From an uncultured Eubacteriales bacterium (lineage in GTDB: Bacteria > Bacillota > Clostridia > Oscillospirales > Oscillospiraceae): a stretch of DNA of 15,568 bases. Shown here one piece after another: positions 1 to 7,799 of this stretch. The position numbers were made by a program, and so were the translations under genes. The stretch's first letter is position 1. Every line of letters starts with the position of its first letter. The notes below the pieces were generated by a model. That model was not told the origin of the DNA. It saw nothing but the letters and a program-made list of their open reading frames with translations, and ran no database searches. The DNA is taken from NCBI GenBank assembly GCA_900556535.1, contig USPI01000014.1:1-15568 (forward strand). The letters are read 5' to 3'.

Positions 1-184
1 ATTGTGCGACAACGGCGGCGCGATATTCTTCTCCACCCACGTTCTTGAGGTGGCGGAAAAGCTCTGCGATCAGGTCGCTATCATAAAGGGCGGACGGCTC
101 ATTCGCTCGGGCACGATGGCGCAGGTCAAGGGCGATGACAGTCTTGAGGAGGTATTTCTCGAGCTGGAGGACACGTCATGCTGA
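1..184 (+). CDS. ABC transporter ATP-binding protein, C-terminal fragment
   Basis: Only the last 60 or so residues are present; the gene begins before the window. The visible part starts near the end of the nucleotide-binding domain. The stretch FFSTHVLEVAEKLCD contains the H-loop histidine that follows the Walker B strand in ABC ATPases, and is followed by the usual IIKGGRLIRSGT strand-turn and a short acidic tail (SLEEVFLELE) typical of drug, lipid or antibiotic exporter ATPases of the ABC-2 group. Walker A, the signature motif and Walker B lie upstream and cannot be checked. The stop codon lies inside the start of the next gene (7-base overlap), so the two are translated together and very probably form one transporter. 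Substrate unknown. Confidence 0.9.
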   Translation, partial: LCDNGGAIFFSTHVLEVAEKLCDQVAIIKGGRLIRSGTMAQVKGDDSLEEVFLELEDTSC

Positions 185-1773
185 AGATACTTCTCAAAAA
201 GCAGCTTTACGAGCTCAACTACACGTTTTTCTACGACCGCAAGCGCGGCAAGGCGCGTTCAAAAGCCACGAGCATAACCTACATCGTGCTCTACGCGCTG
301 CTGATGATCGTCGTCATCGGCGGAATGTTCGCAGGGCTATCCGCAATGCTGTGCTCCCCGCTCACGAGCATCGGGCTCGACTGGCTGTATTTTGACATAA
401 TGACGCTTATGGCGCTGCTGTTCGGCGTTTTCGGCGGAGTTTTCAACACCTATTCGAGCCTATATAAGGCCAAGGACAACGACCTCATGCTCTCGCTGCC
501 CATACCGACGCGCTATATTCTCCTCTCGCGCCTCATCGGAGTTTACCTCATGGGGCTCATGTTCAGCGCAACTGTCATGCTTCCTGCGGACATAGTGTAC
601 TTCATCGTCGCAAAGCCGACATTTGCAGGCGTTTTCGGAAGTCTCCTGTTGACGATCCTCGTGAGCGTATTCGTGTTCATTCTCTCCTGCGCGCTCGGCT
701 GGGTGGTCGCCAAGGTGTCTTCTAAGCTCAAAAGCAAGTCGCTCATAATCGTAGTGCTGTCGCTGGTGTTCTTCGGTCTGTACTATTTCGTCTGCTTTAA
801 CGCCTCCGAGCTTTTGCAAAAGCTCATTTTGAACGCCGAGGGCATAGGCGAGAGCATCAAAGGCTCTGCCTATATTCTCTACGCCGTCGGGCGCTGCGGC
901 GTGGGCGACTGGCTGTCGATGCTGCTGCTGACGCTCGCCATGGCCGTGCTGTTTTTTGCAACGTATTTCATTCTCGCGCGCAGCTTCATCAAAATAGCGA
1001 CGTCGCCCGACACGGTCGCAAAGCGCGAATACCGTGCGCAGACCGTCAAAATGCGCAGCGTATCCGCCGCGCTTCTTTGGCGTGAGTTTCGCAGGTATCT
1101 GTCGAGCCCGACCTATATTCTCAACTGCTCGCTCGGCACGGTGTTCATGATTTTCGTGGGGGTATTCCTGCTCATAAACGGCGGCGAGCTCACGGAGCTT
1201 GTCGAATATCTTCCGTTTGCGGATGGCTTCATGCCCGTCATGCTCACCATAAGCGTGTGCATCATAAGCTGCATGAACGACCTCACCGCGCCCTCCGTTT
1301 CCCTTGAGGGCAAGAGCCTTTGGATAGCGCAGTCTCTGCCGGTCGCACCGAAGGCGGTGCTTTGGGCAAAGCTAAAGCTGCATATGCTTCTGACCGCAGT
1401 ACCGGAGCTGTTTTTATCCGCCTGCGTCTGTATTGTGCTCAAGCCCGATGCCGCACTCGGCGCGCTGTGCCTCATTTTCCCTGTCGTGTTCACGGTCTTT
1501 AACGCCGCCCTGGGGCTTATAATTAACCTCAAGCACCCGAATTTCACCTGGCAGACCGAGACGGCGGCGGTAAAGCAGGGTGCAAGCGTAATGATAGCGC
1601 TCTTCGGCGGCTGGATAATCGCGGCGCTGCTCGCAGGGATCTATTATCTTCTCTCGTCAAAGCTCGGCGCAGCCGCATTTCTGGCGCTGGCATCAGTGCT
1701 GTTTGGCGCTGCTTCCGCATGGGAGCTTAAATGGCTCGGCACCCGCGGCAGCGAAATATTCAGGCATCTATAA
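178..1773 (+). CDS. ABC-2 type exporter permease, polytopic membrane protein
   Basis: 531 residues with about twelve predicted membrane helices, roughly at 32-55, 68-92, 115-143, 150-180, 188-208, 245-268, 313-335, 350-366, 403-421, 425-450, 469-493 and 496-515. Cytoplasmic elements such as KDNDLMLSLPIPTRYILLSR (about 99-118) and the later SLEGKSLWIAQSLPV (about 375-389) look like two copies of the coupling segment seen in large Firmicutes ABC-2 exporter permeases, suggesting an internally duplicated architecture. A charged cytoplasmic loop lies at about 270-310. The ATG is preceded by GGAGG at 7-base spacing and overlaps the end of the ATPase gene, so it is the membrane partner of that ATPase. 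The exported substrate cannot be inferred. The gene ends just before a bidirectional terminator. The transporter class is clear; the function is not. Confidence 0.85.
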   Translation: MLKILLKKQLYELNYTFFYDRKRGKARSKATSITYIVLYALLMIVVIGGMFAGLSAMLCSPLTSIGLDWLYFDIMTLMALLFGVFGGVFNTYSSLYKAKDNDLMLSLPIPTRYILLSRLIGVYLMGLMFSATVMLPADIVYFIVAKPTFAGVFGSLLLTILVSVFVFILSCALGWVVAKVSSKLKSKSLIIVVLSLVFFGLYYFVCFNASELLQKLILNAEGIGESIKGSAYILYAVGRCGVGDWLSMLLLTLAMAVLFFATYFILARSFIKIATSPDTVAKREYRAQTVKMRSVSAALLWREFRRYLSSPTYILNCSLGTVFMIFVGVFLLINGGELTELVEYLPFADGFMPVMLTISVCIISCMNDLTAPSVSLEGKSLWIAQSLPVAPKAVLWAKLKLHMLLTAVPELFLSACVCIVLKPDAALGALCLIFPVVFTVFNAALGLIINLKHPNFTWQTETAAVKQGASVMIALFGGWIIAALLAGIYYLLSSKLGAAAFLALASVLFGAASAWELKWLGTRGSEIFRHL

Positions 1774-1789
1774 TATAAAACCATAACAA

Positions 1790-1819
1790 AAAACCTCACG
1801 ACCGCGGTCGTGAGGTTTT
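1790..1819. terminator. Bidirectional intrinsic terminator between convergent operons
   Basis: A perfect 30-base palindrome (15 + 15, centred between 1804 and 1805), with core CCTCACGACCG and its complement, flanked on the left by an A run (1788-1793) and ending on the right in TTTT followed by CATTTT. In RNA from either strand it gives a GC-rich stem followed by U residues. It lies 16 bases after the permease stop codon and 4 bases after the aminotransferase stop codon, so it can end both transcripts. Confidence 0.9.
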
Positions 1820-1823
1820 CATT

Positions 1824-3014
1824 TTATAAGCCGTATTCCTCTGCGAGCTTTTTAAACGCCGGCAGCGAGTTGTTGACGGTCTCTTCCGAGGCGCAGTAGG
1901 CAAGCCGCGCATAGCCGGGAATACCGAAGCTGTCCGACGGCACGAGCATGATCTCGTGCTTCTTCGCCTTCTCGCAAAACTGCGCTGCGCTGTCGCCCTG
2001 CGGCGCTCTGAGGAAAAGATAGAACGCGCCGTCCGGCTTTACGCACTCAAAGCCGTATTGCGTGAGCGCGGTGTAAAGCGTGTCGCGGTTTTTCTCATAT
2101 GTCGTGAGGTCGGGGCTCAGGTCGGCGCACTGCACCAGCATATTCTGCATAAGGCTCGGCGCACAGACGTAGCCGAGCGCCCTGCCCGCTCCGCAAACGG
2201 CGGCAAACACGCTCTTATGGTCCTCCATGCACGGCGGCACAAGGATATAGCCAAGGCGCTCACCGGGCAGAGAGAGCGATTTGGAATAGGAATAGCACAC
2301 CACGGTGTTGGGATAGAAGTTCGGCACGAAGGGCACGCTCACGTCGCCGTAGACAAGCTCGCGGTACGGCTCGTCGGCAATGAGATAAATTTTTCTGCCC
2401 TGCTCGGACTGCGCCTGAGTGAGTATCTTCGACATGACTCTGAGCGTCTGCTCGCTGAGTATCGCGCCGGAGGGGTTGTTCGGAGAATTTATAATGACCG
2501 CCGCAACGCCGGACTCCACTGCGTCCTCAAACGCCGCCATAAACGGCTGCATATCCTCGCCCGCGGGCGGCACAACGACAAGCTCCGCACCCGCCGCCTC
2601 GGAAAGCACGCGGTAATCCGGGAAAAACGGTGCGAGCACCGCGACCTTTTCGCCGGGGCTCACGAGAGCTGCCAGCGATATTGCAAGCGAGGACGAGGCG
2701 CCGGAGGTGAGGTAAACGCAGTCGGCGGGAATATCATAGCCTGCGCGCTTACTCTCCTGCCGTGCCGCCGCCTTTCTCGCGCTCATTGCGCCCGGGGCCG
2801 CGGTGTAGCCGTGAAGCGCGAGGCTGTCGCCCGTTTCGAGAAGCTCGATGAGCGTTTTTCTGACCTTCTCGGGCGCAGGCGTGCTCGGATTTCCGATGCT
2901 GAAATCAAAAACGTTTTCGCTGCCGATCTCCTCGCGGCGCACGTCCGCATAGGCGGCAATATCGCGTATTGCCGAGCCGCTTTGACCGAGCTTGAGCATT
3001 TTTTCCGCTAACAT
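1824..3014 (-). CDS. Class I/II PLP-dependent aminotransferase, probable aromatic or aspartate aminotransferase
   Basis: 396 residues of fold-type I aminotransferase. Visible landmarks: FSIGNPSTPAPE near 38-49, the LTSGASSSLAISLA cofactor-phosphate region near 102-115, NSPNNPSG at 176-183, the pyridine-nitrogen Asp in ADEPYREL (D214), the Schiff-base lysine in SYSKSLSLPGERLGY (K245) with R253, and the substrate-carboxylate Arg in ARLAY (R370). The family transfers amino groups between amino acids and 2-oxo acids. As the last gene of a complete Phe/Tyr operon, the likely reaction is phenylpyruvate or 4-hydroxyphenylpyruvate to Phe or Tyr, but aspartate or broad specificity cannot be excluded from sequence. 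A GTG at 3023 would extend it by three residues but overlaps the Shine-Dalgarno; the ATG at 3014 sits 8 bases after AAGGAG and is preferred. The spacer after the preceding DAHP synthase gene is 12 bases. Confidence 0.88.
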   Translation of the reverse strand: MLAEKMLKLGQSGSAIRDIAAYADVRREEIGSENVFDFSIGNPSTPAPEKVRKTLIELLETGDSLALHGYTAAPGAMSARKAAARQESKRAGYDIPADCVYLTSGASSSLAISLAALVSPGEKVAVLAPFFPDYRVLSEAAGAELVVVPPAGEDMQPFMAAFEDAVESGVAAVIINSPNNPSGAILSEQTLRVMSKILTQAQSEQGRKIYLIADEPYRELVYGDVSVPFVPNFYPNTVVCYSYSKSLSLPGERLGYILVPPCMEDHKSVFAAVCGAGRALGYVCAPSLMQNMLVQCADLSPDLTTYEKNRDTLYTALTQYGFECVKPDGAFYLFLRAPQGDSAAQFCEKAKKHEIMLVPSDSFGIPGYARLAYCASEETVNNSLPAFKKLAEEYGL

Positions 3015-3022
3015 AAATATCA

Positions 3023-3028
3023 CTCCTT
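3023..3028 (-). promoter_or_regulatory. Ribosome binding site that fixes the aminotransferase start
   Basis: AAGGAG reads from 3028 to 3023 on the minus strand. It begins within the TAA stop codon of the DAHP synthase gene (3027-3029) and lies 8 bases before the ATG at 3014. The alternative GTG start at 3023-3021 uses the last G of this site, so it could not be served by it. The arrangement suggests translational coupling between the two genes. Confidence 0.75.
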
Positions 3029-4055
3029 ATCTCAGATCGGCAAGCTCGTAAATGAGCCTCTCCGTCTTATCCCAGCCCAGGCAGGCGTCGGTTATGCTCT
3101 TGCCGTAGACGCCGCCGTCGGGCTTTTGGTTTCCGTCTTCTATGTAGGATTCGATCATAAGCCCCTTGACGAGCCGCTTTATGTCGTCGCTGTGACGCGT
3201 GCTGTGGAGTATTTCCTTGGCAATGCGCGGCTGCTCGTCCCACTGCTTTCCGGAGTTTGAGTGGTTCGTGTCGATGACGACGGCGGGGTTTTGCAGTCCC
3301 GTCTTGGCGTACAGCTCGCACAGGAGCTTGATGTCCTCGTAGTGGTAGTTGGGTATCGTCCTGCCGTATTTATTCGACGAGCCGCGCAGAATGGCGTGCG
3401 CGAGGGGGTTGCCCATGCTGCGCACCTCCCAGTTGGAGTAGACGAAGGTGTGAGCGTGCTGGGCGGCGGTAATGGAGTTCATCATGACCGAAAGATCGCC
3501 GCTGGTGGGGTTTTTCATTCCGACGGGCAGGTCAAGACCGCTCGCGGTGAGGCGGTGGAGCTGATTTTCGACAGACCGCGCTCCGACCGCGACGTATGAG
3601 AGCATATCGGAAAGATAGTGGTGGTTTTCGGGGTAGAGCATCTCGTCTGCGCAGGAAAAGCCCGTTTCCGCGAGCACCTTCATGTGCATCTTGCGAATTG
3701 CGATAAGCCCGCGGAGCATATCGGGCGAGCAGTTGGGGTCGGGCTGATGGAGCATACCCTTGTAGCCGTCGCCGGTGGTGCGTGGCTTATTGGTGTAAAC
3801 GCGCGGCACGATGAGAATTTTCTCCTCGACCTTGTCCTGAACGGTTCTCAGACGCGAGATGTAATCAAGCACCGAGTCCTCGCGGTCGGCAGAGCAGGGT
3901 CCTATTATGAGAACGAGCCTGTCGTCCTCGCCGGTGAAGATGCTTTTAAGCGCCGCGTCGCATTTTCTCTTGTGCCCGGCAAGCTCCTCCGTTATTGGGT
4001 ACATTTCCTTTATCGCCTGCGGCGTCGGCATTTTTCTCTTAAATTCCATGTTCAT
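3027..4055 (-). CDS. 3-deoxy-7-phosphoheptulonate (DAHP) synthase, class I (AroF/G/H type)
   Basis: 342 residues, close to the roughly 350 of Escherichia coli AroG. It condenses phosphoenolpyruvate with erythrose-4-phosphate, the first and committed step of the shikimate pathway. Landmarks match the class I alpha family: metal ligand Cys in GPCSADRE (C54), RVYTNKPRTT with the PEP-binding Lys (K90), NPTSGD near 182-187, the metal His in DTNHSNSGKQ (H265), Glu in MIESYIEDGNQ (E302) and the metal Asp in ITDACLGW (D323). There is no fused chorismate mutase or ACT domain; enzymes of this type are usually inhibited through their own aromatic-amino-acid site, and which amino acid applies here cannot be read from sequence. 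It follows tyrA by 8 bases, with GGGAG upstream of the ATG at 4055. Whether it should be called aroF, aroG or aroH is undetermined. Confidence 0.95.
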   Translation of the reverse strand: MNMEFKRKMPTPQAIKEMYPITEELAGHKRKCDAALKSIFTGEDDRLVLIIGPCSADREDSVLDYISRLRTVQDKVEEKILIVPRVYTNKPRTTGDGYKGMLHQPDPNCSPDMLRGLIAIRKMHMKVLAETGFSCADEMLYPENHHYLSDMLSYVAVGARSVENQLHRLTASGLDLPVGMKNPTSGDLSVMMNSITAAQHAHTFVYSNWEVRSMGNPLAHAILRGSSNKYGRTIPNYHYEDIKLLCELYAKTGLQNPAVVIDTNHSNSGKQWDEQPRIAKEILHSTRHSDDIKRLVKGLMIESYIEDGNQKPDGGVYGKSITDACLGWDKTERLIYELADLR

Positions 4056-4063
4056 GGCTCATA

Positions 4064-4927
4064 TCACTCCCGGTTTGTGTCAAAGTATTTTCTGCGCTCG
4101 GTCGACAGGCGCATCATTTGCCTTATAGTTTCCCTGTCGCCGTTTGCTATGCTGTCGCGCATAAGCGCAAACTTCTCGCTGAAAAGATCCATCTGCGCAA
4201 CGAGCTCATCGCGGTTTAACAGGAAAAGCTCGCTCCACATTTCGTCGTTTATCTTTGCTATTCTCGTCAGGTCGCGGAAGGAGTCGCCCGTGTAATCGAC
4301 AAGGTGCTTTGAATCCTTGCACACCATAAGCGACACCGCGATGCAATGCGCGAGCTGCGAGAGGAAGCCTATCATCTCGTCGTGCTTTTCAGGCGTGAGC
4401 TGCGCTATCATGCGAAAGCCCATTATCCTGCCGAGCTCCTTGACGGCTTCGATCGCCTCGGGCGTATTTTTGTCCGTGGGCGTGACTATGTAGTTTGCGC
4501 CCTCGAATATCTCCGATCTTGCGTTCTCAACGCCGGAGCACTCGCGCCCCGCCATCGGGTGAGCACCGACAAATTCGAGGTCACCTCGCAGCATATCCTG
4601 CACCCTGTAAACGACGCTGCACTTAACGCCCGTCACGTCGCTTATAAGAGCGCCCTGCTTTATATACTGCTGATTTTTCTCTATCCATTCAATAAAAGCG
4701 TGCGGATACATGGCGAAGATTATGAGGTCAAACTGCCCTATATACTCGGGGTCAACGACGCTTCTGCCGTGGCTTATCATGCCCTTTTCGAGCGCGAAGT
4801 CAATTGCCTCCTGCCTGCGTGCAAGCGCTCCGACCTCGAAGCCGCGCCGCGTCAGCGCTTCGGCATAGCTGCCGCCCATGAGCCCCAGCCCCGCTATGAG
4901 AATTTTCGTGTTTTTATCTATCTTCAT
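4064..4927 (-). CDS. tyrA: Prephenate dehydrogenase
   Basis: 287 residues. It oxidatively decarboxylates prephenate to 4-hydroxyphenylpyruvate, the tyrosine-specific step. The N-terminal Rossmann domain shows the dinucleotide-binding motif GLGLMGG (13-19), and the active-site region shows SDVTGVK (96-102) and HPMAGRE (123-129, with the prephenate-binding His). The helical C-terminal domain contains LTPEKHDEMIGFLSQLAH. It has no chorismate mutase domain, unlike enteric TyrA, and no C-terminal ACT domain, unlike the longer Bacillus enzyme. A longer frame reaches 4951, but the ATG at 4927 has GGAGG 6 bases upstream and gives the expected N-terminus before the glycine motif. The start overlaps the end of aroA by 14 bases, with the ribosome binding site inside aroA, so translation is coupled. 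Prephenate comes from the mutase domain of PheA in the same operon. Confidence 0.95.
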   Translation of the reverse strand: MKIDKNTKILIAGLGLMGGSYAEALTRRGFEVGALARRQEAIDFALEKGMISHGRSVVDPEYIGQFDLIIFAMYPHAFIEWIEKNQQYIKQGALISDVTGVKCSVVYRVQDMLRGDLEFVGAHPMAGRECSGVENARSEIFEGANYIVTPTDKNTPEAIEAVKELGRIMGFRMIAQLTPEKHDEMIGFLSQLAHCIAVSLMVCKDSKHLVDYTGDSFRDLTRIAKINDEMWSELFLLNRDELVAQMDLFSEKFALMRDSIANGDRETIRQMMRLSTERRKYFDTNRE

Positions 4928-6125
4928 ATTCTGCCTCCAAGCCGATGGCACGAAGCTGCTCGAAAAAGTCAGGATAGCTCTTTCGCACAGCCTGCGCGGA
5001 GAGTATCTCGCCGCCCGTGACGCTCATGAGAAGCGTGAGCGCCATGACGATGCGGTGGTCGTTATGCGACGACACGGGCGCGCTCGGCGCTCGGAGCTTT
5101 CCGGGCAGCACCGTGAGCGAATTATCCTCAATTTCGCAGCCTATGCCGAATCTTTCAAGGCACTGCGCCATGACGGCAGCGCGGTCGCTCTCCTTTATCC
5201 GCAGCCTGCGCGTGCCGGTGAATTCTGCGCCCTTCCCCATCGCCGCAGCCGCTGCAAACAGCACCGGTCCGAGGTCGGGGCAGTTTGAAATGTCGAGCAC
5301 CGCGCCCGATGAGCCGAGCGCCTTAAAATACTCAAGGCACACCCTGTCGCCCTGCACGCTGTCCTCTCGCAGGGAGCGCACCTTAACGCTGCCTCCGACG
5401 CAGTTAAACGCATATAATGCCGCCGCGTTTGACCAATCGCCCTCGACGCAAACTCGCTGCGCCTTGTATTTTTGCCCGCCGCGAACGTAAAATTCGTTTG
5501 CCGCACGCTCGCATATTTCGATGCCGAACTGCGCAAGCACTTGCAGGGTAACGTCAATATACGCTCTGCTCTCGACCGGCGGCAGCACTCTGATGACACT
5601 GTCGCCGCTCAGCCTCGGCAGCGCAAACAAAAGCCCCGAAACGAACTGGCTGCTCACATCGCCGCGCAGGGCGTATTCCCCGCTCTCGAGCCTGCCGCGC
5701 AGCGTTATGCCGCCGCTGTCTTTTTTTATTTCAATGCCCTTTTCGCCCAAAAGCTCCTCGTAAAGCCCGATGCCGCGCTCAAGAAGTCGGGGCGCGCCCT
5801 CAAAGCGCAGCTCGCCGCCCGTGAGCGAAAGCGGAACGAGAAATCTCAGCGTGCTGCCGCTTTCACGGCAAGGAAGCAGCGCACCCTCGGGCGTTTTGCC
5901 CGCGATACCGCGAATGTGCACTGTGTCGCCGCACCTTTCGCAGTGTGCTCCGAGGGCCGCGAGACAGTCGAGCGTTGCAAGCATATCCTCGCTTTGCGAC
6001 ACGCCGCAGACCTCGCTCTCGCCCTCGGCAAGCGCCGCGCAAATGAGCTCGCGGTGGGCAAAGCTCTTGGACGGCGGAGCGCATATCTCACCGCTCAGGC
6101 GCGAGGGGTAAATTTTAACGTTCAT
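4914..6125 (-). CDS. aroA: 3-phosphoshikimate 1-carboxyvinyltransferase (EPSP synthase)
   Basis: 403 residues, slightly short for the family (about 420-440). It transfers the enolpyruvyl group of PEP to shikimate-3-phosphate. Landmarks: APPSKSFAHRELICA with K20 and R25; CRESGSTLRFL (86-96), corresponding to the GNAGTAMR loop of E. coli AroA; the SSQF region at 158-161; the catalytic Asp in CPDLGP (D284); IKESDR with E312; HNDHRIVMAL (354-363); and KSYPDFF (382-388). The substitution pattern in the 86-94 loop is discussed as a finding. The ATG at 6125 overlaps the end of aroQ by 11 bases and has GGAGAG upstream within aroQ. The stop at 4914 falls inside tyrA. Function is secure; the glyphosate-sensitivity class was not determined. 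Confidence 0.97.
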   Translation of the reverse strand: MNVKIYPSRLSGEICAPPSKSFAHRELICAALAEGESEVCGVSQSEDMLATLDCLAALGAHCERCGDTVHIRGIAGKTPEGALLPCRESGSTLRFLVPLSLTGGELRFEGAPRLLERGIGLYEELLGEKGIEIKKDSGGITLRGRLESGEYALRGDVSSQFVSGLLFALPRLSGDSVIRVLPPVESRAYIDVTLQVLAQFGIEICERAANEFYVRGGQKYKAQRVCVEGDWSNAAALYAFNCVGGSVKVRSLREDSVQGDRVCLEYFKALGSSGAVLDISNCPDLGPVLFAAAAAMGKGAEFTGTRRLRIKESDRAAVMAQCLERFGIGCEIEDNSLTVLPGKLRAPSAPVSSHNDHRIVMALTLLMSVTGGEILSAQAVRKSYPDFFEQLRAIGLEAEYEDR

Positions 6126-6564
6126 TTTTCTCTCCGAAATTTTCGATCAGATGATCTATCGCCTCGTTGTAGCCGTCAAAGCCGTGACCGCAGATGGTCT
6201 TGACGCAGGCGGCGCGCACGAAGCTTACCTGTCGGAAGTCCTCGCGCTCGGACACCTCGGAGATGTGCACCTCCACGGTCGGTATCCCCACGCTCTTGAC
6301 CGCGTCCAGAATTGCGACCGAGGTGTGCGTGTACGCCGCGGGGTTAAACACGATGCCGTCAACGCCGGAAAAGTATGCTTTCTGAATAGCATCAACGAGG
6401 TCGCCCTCGTGGTTTGACTGGTAAAACTCGACCGTGACGTCCTTTGCCTGCGCGTGCGCGGAGATGGCCTCCAGCAGATCCTTATAGCTTCTCGCGCCGT
6501 AGATCTCCGGCTCTCTTATGCCGAGCATATTGATATTCGGCCCGTTCAAAACAAGAATTTTCAT
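6115..6564 (-). CDS. aroQ: 3-dehydroquinate dehydratase, type II
   Basis: 149 residues, the normal length for the small dodecameric type II enzyme that converts 3-dehydroquinate to 3-dehydroshikimate. The N-terminal signature LNGPNINMLGIREPEIYG carries the lid Arg (R17) and catalytic Tyr (Y22). Further active-site residues are N74 and H80 in FNPAAYTHTSVAI, H100 in EVHISE, and R111. This is unrelated in fold to the type I (AroD) enzyme, and no aroD is present in the window. The start codon overlaps the stop of the aroE-aroK gene as ATGA, with AAGGAG about 8 bases upstream. The last 11 bases also encode the start of aroA. Confidence 0.97.
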   Translation of the reverse strand: MKILVLNGPNINMLGIREPEIYGARSYKDLLEAISAHAQAKDVTVEFYQSNHEGDLVDAIQKAYFSGVDGIVFNPAAYTHTSVAILDAVKSVGIPTVEVHISEVSEREDFRQVSFVRAACVKTICGHGFDGYNEAIDHLIENFGEKNER

Positions 6565-7799
6565 TCTCCCAGCTCCTTTAAAATTTCCCGCGCTTCCTCC
6601 TCGGGAGTTCGGTTTGCGTCAATTATAAGCTCCGCCGCCATTCTGTAAACGTCATAGCGCTCGGCATAGAGCTTTTCGAGCTTATTTCGCTCGGAGGACA
6701 GCGGGCGGTCGTCCGTTGCAACGAGATTATGAACCGCGCGGTCAAGGAACACGATGACACCGTTGCGCCTGAGCGCTCTTACGTTGTCGCCGTCAAGCAC
6801 CGCGCCGCCGCCTGTTGCAATGATCCTCCCGCCCTCGGCGGCAAGCTCCGCCACCGTTTCCTTTTCGATTTTTCTGAACTCCGCCTCGCCGTATTTTGCG
6901 AAAAACTCCGCTATCGGCATTCCGATCTTTTTCACTATATGCTCGTCCGTGTCGGCAAGCTCCATGCCGCTCAGCCGCGCGAGTATGCCGCCGACCGTCG
7001 TTTTACCGCAGGATGGCATACCGATGAGAACGATATTGCGCTTTGCGTTTCTCACGCTCAAAAACGCCTTGTCTATAAGGCTCTCGTCAAGCGGTTTGTC
7101 TCTGAATATCGCCGAGGCATACACCGCCTGCGCCGCGAGCATATACAGTCCGCCCTCGGCCGCGATGCCTCTTTCCCGCGCGTCGAGAACGAGGTTCGTG
7201 CGCAGGGGGTTATAAACCGCATCGAGCACGCCGCAAAGCTTCGGAAAGGCGGAAATGTCAATAGGCACGCCGTCCTGCCGAGGGTACATCCCCGCGGGAG
7301 TCGCGTTTATGATGACCTGCGCGTCGGCGTGGGAGCTTATCGCCTCGTCATAGCTTATGCTGCCGTCCTTTCCGGAGCGCGAAACGTAGCTCACGCTCGC
7401 GCAGCCCATATATTCCGCCAGCGCGTGCGCCGTTTTTGACGCGCCGCCCGTGCCTAAAATGAGCACCTTTTTCCCCTTCATGTCCACGCCCGCGTGCCTT
7501 GCAAGGGCGAGCATACCGGGGAAATCCGTGTTGTCGCCGATGAGCCTGCCGCCGCGGTTAACGATGGTGTTCACTGCGCCTATGCGCTTTGCGCTCTCGC
7601 TTATTTCGTCAAGATACGGCATGACGGCCTGCTTATACGGTATCGTCACGTTTATGCCGCAAAACTCGCGCTTTCTTAGAAAATCGCCCAGCTCGTCGGG
7701 GCGCAGCTCGTGCAGCTCGTATTCGTAATCGGCTATCTGCGCGTGAATTTCGCACGAATAGCTGTGCGTCAAATGCTCTCCTATAAGACCGTATTTCAT
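6561..7799 (-). CDS. Bifunctional shikimate dehydrogenase-shikimate kinase (AroE-AroK fusion)
   Basis: 412 residues joining two consecutive pathway enzymes. Residues 1 to about 250 are shikimate dehydrogenase: shikimate-binding HSYSCEIH near the N-terminus, NVTIPYKQ with catalytic K56, GDNTDFPG with catalytic D92, and the NADP motif GTGGASKTA at 116-124. Residues about 254-412 are shikimate kinase: Walker A GMPSCGKTTVG (260-270), shikimate-binding DTDEHI (D285), EAEFRKIE (R309), TGGGAV (329-334) and lid Arg in DRPLSS (R365). There is almost no linker. All visible catalytic residues are intact in both halves, so both activities are expected. One odd residue is Cys where most AroE proteins have Pro (SxSP). 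Two adjacent ATGs (7802 and 7799) follow AAAGGAG at 4 and 7 bases; 7799 has the better spacing. A frame running to 7862 lies inside aroC and is not used. Neighbours overlap by a few bases on each side. Confidence 0.95.
   Translation of the reverse strand: MKYGLIGEHLTHSYSCEIHAQIADYEYELHELRPDELGDFLRKREFCGINVTIPYKQAVMPYLDEISESAKRIGAVNTIVNRGGRLIGDNTDFPGMLALARHAGVDMKGKKVLILGTGGASKTAHALAEYMGCASVSYVSRSGKDGSISYDEAISSHADAQVIINATPAGMYPRQDGVPIDISAFPKLCGVLDAVYNPLRTNLVLDARERGIAAEGGLYMLAAQAVYASAIFRDKPLDESLIDKAFLSVRNAKRNIVLIGMPSCGKTTVGGILARLSGMELADTDEHIVKKIGMPIAEFFAKYGEAEFRKIEKETVAELAAEGGRIIATGGGAVLDGDNVRALRRNGVIVFLDRAVHNLVATDDRPLSSERNKLEKLYAERYDVYRMAAELIIDANRTPEEEAREILKELGE

Noticed and set aside
1956..3011. 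A 351-codon open frame on the plus strand opposite the aminotransferase
   Set aside because: Antisense shadow of a gene with intact PLP motifs; composition is low-complexity Arg/Ala/His and no ribosome binding site or domain is evident.
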